Source: Bacteroidota bacterium
Lineage (GTDB): Bacteria > Bacteroidota > Ignavibacteria > Kapaibacteriales > UBA2268
Length of the DNA: 7,724 bases
Assembly: GCA_027371665.1 (NCBI GenBank)
Contig: DAHXMP010000462.1
Location: forward strand, 1 to 7,724
Direction: 5' to 3'
In this document: positions 7,672 to 7,724 of the stretch, piece by piece
How the letters are laid out: each line of letters starts with the position of its first letter
How positions within the stretch are numbered: position 1 is the stretch's first letter
Position numbers and translations under genes: made by a program
The notes under the pieces: generated by a model
Database searches by the model: none
What the model saw: the letters and a program-made list of their open reading frames with translations, nothing else
Told to the model about the DNA's origin: nothing

Positions 7672-7724
7672 ATTAGAGTTTATTTCATTAATTCTATTCC
7701 GAATTTTTTAATATAAACAATTCT

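Noticed and set aside
7691..7720. Possible minus-strand promoter TTGTTT, 18 bases, TAGAAT upstream of the IgGFc-binding-type gene
   Set aside because: The match is to the enterobacterial consensus, while Bacteroidota-type promoters differ (TTTG and TAnnTTTG), and such AT-rich matches occur by chance. No typical Bacteroidota motif is seen.
7680..7724. Minus-strand open reading of 14 codons entering from the right edge and ending at TAA 7680-7682
   Set aside because: It is too short to distinguish from chance and has no recognisable similarity, so it cannot be claimed as the end of an upstream gene.

Overview
The window (7,724 bases, AT-rich) holds three large genes for exported proteins and the edge of a fourth. 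All three complete proteins have an N-terminal signal peptide and end in a C-terminal domain resembling the sorting signal of the type IX secretion system (T9SS). That system is confined to the Bacteroidota and their relatives (the Bacteroidota/Chlorobi/Ignavibacteria/Kapabacteria assemblage). With the low G+C and the fibronectin-III and choice-of-anchor-D modules, this suggests an environmental member of that assemblage. The species cannot be named from this sequence.

Layout, left to right. (1) Positions 1-108 on the minus strand encode 36 codons that match the middle of the next gene's protein (23 of 36 residues). This is a third family member that has lost its N-terminal half and runs off the left edge. 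(2) 118-2472 and 2516-4891, plus strand: two tandem paralogues (784 and 791 aa, a little over half identical in the stretch counted by hand), 43 bases apart and probably one operon. Each is an arylsulfotransferase (ASST)-like beta-propeller, then two fibronectin-III modules and a T9SS-like tail. The first keeps the His and Arg motifs typical of ASST. The second has lost two of the histidines. (3) A long imperfect hairpin overlaps the stop codon of the second paralogue and probably ends that transcript. (4) 4944-7661, minus strand, convergent: a 905-aa surface protein with an IgGFc-binding-type N-terminal region, two choice-of-anchor-D-like domains and a canonical T9SS type A tail.

Reading: this is a cell-surface or secreted-protein locus shaped by duplication, inversion and decay within one gene family. 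No metabolic partners, RNA genes, mobile elements or CRISPR are visible. The ASST-like genes may act on or bind sulfated aromatic compounds or other surface ligands, but whether either is an active enzyme is unproven. The most notable observations are the inverted, beheaded paralogue whose homology stops at the Shine-Dalgarno sequence of the first intact gene, and the loss of active-site-type histidines in the second copy.
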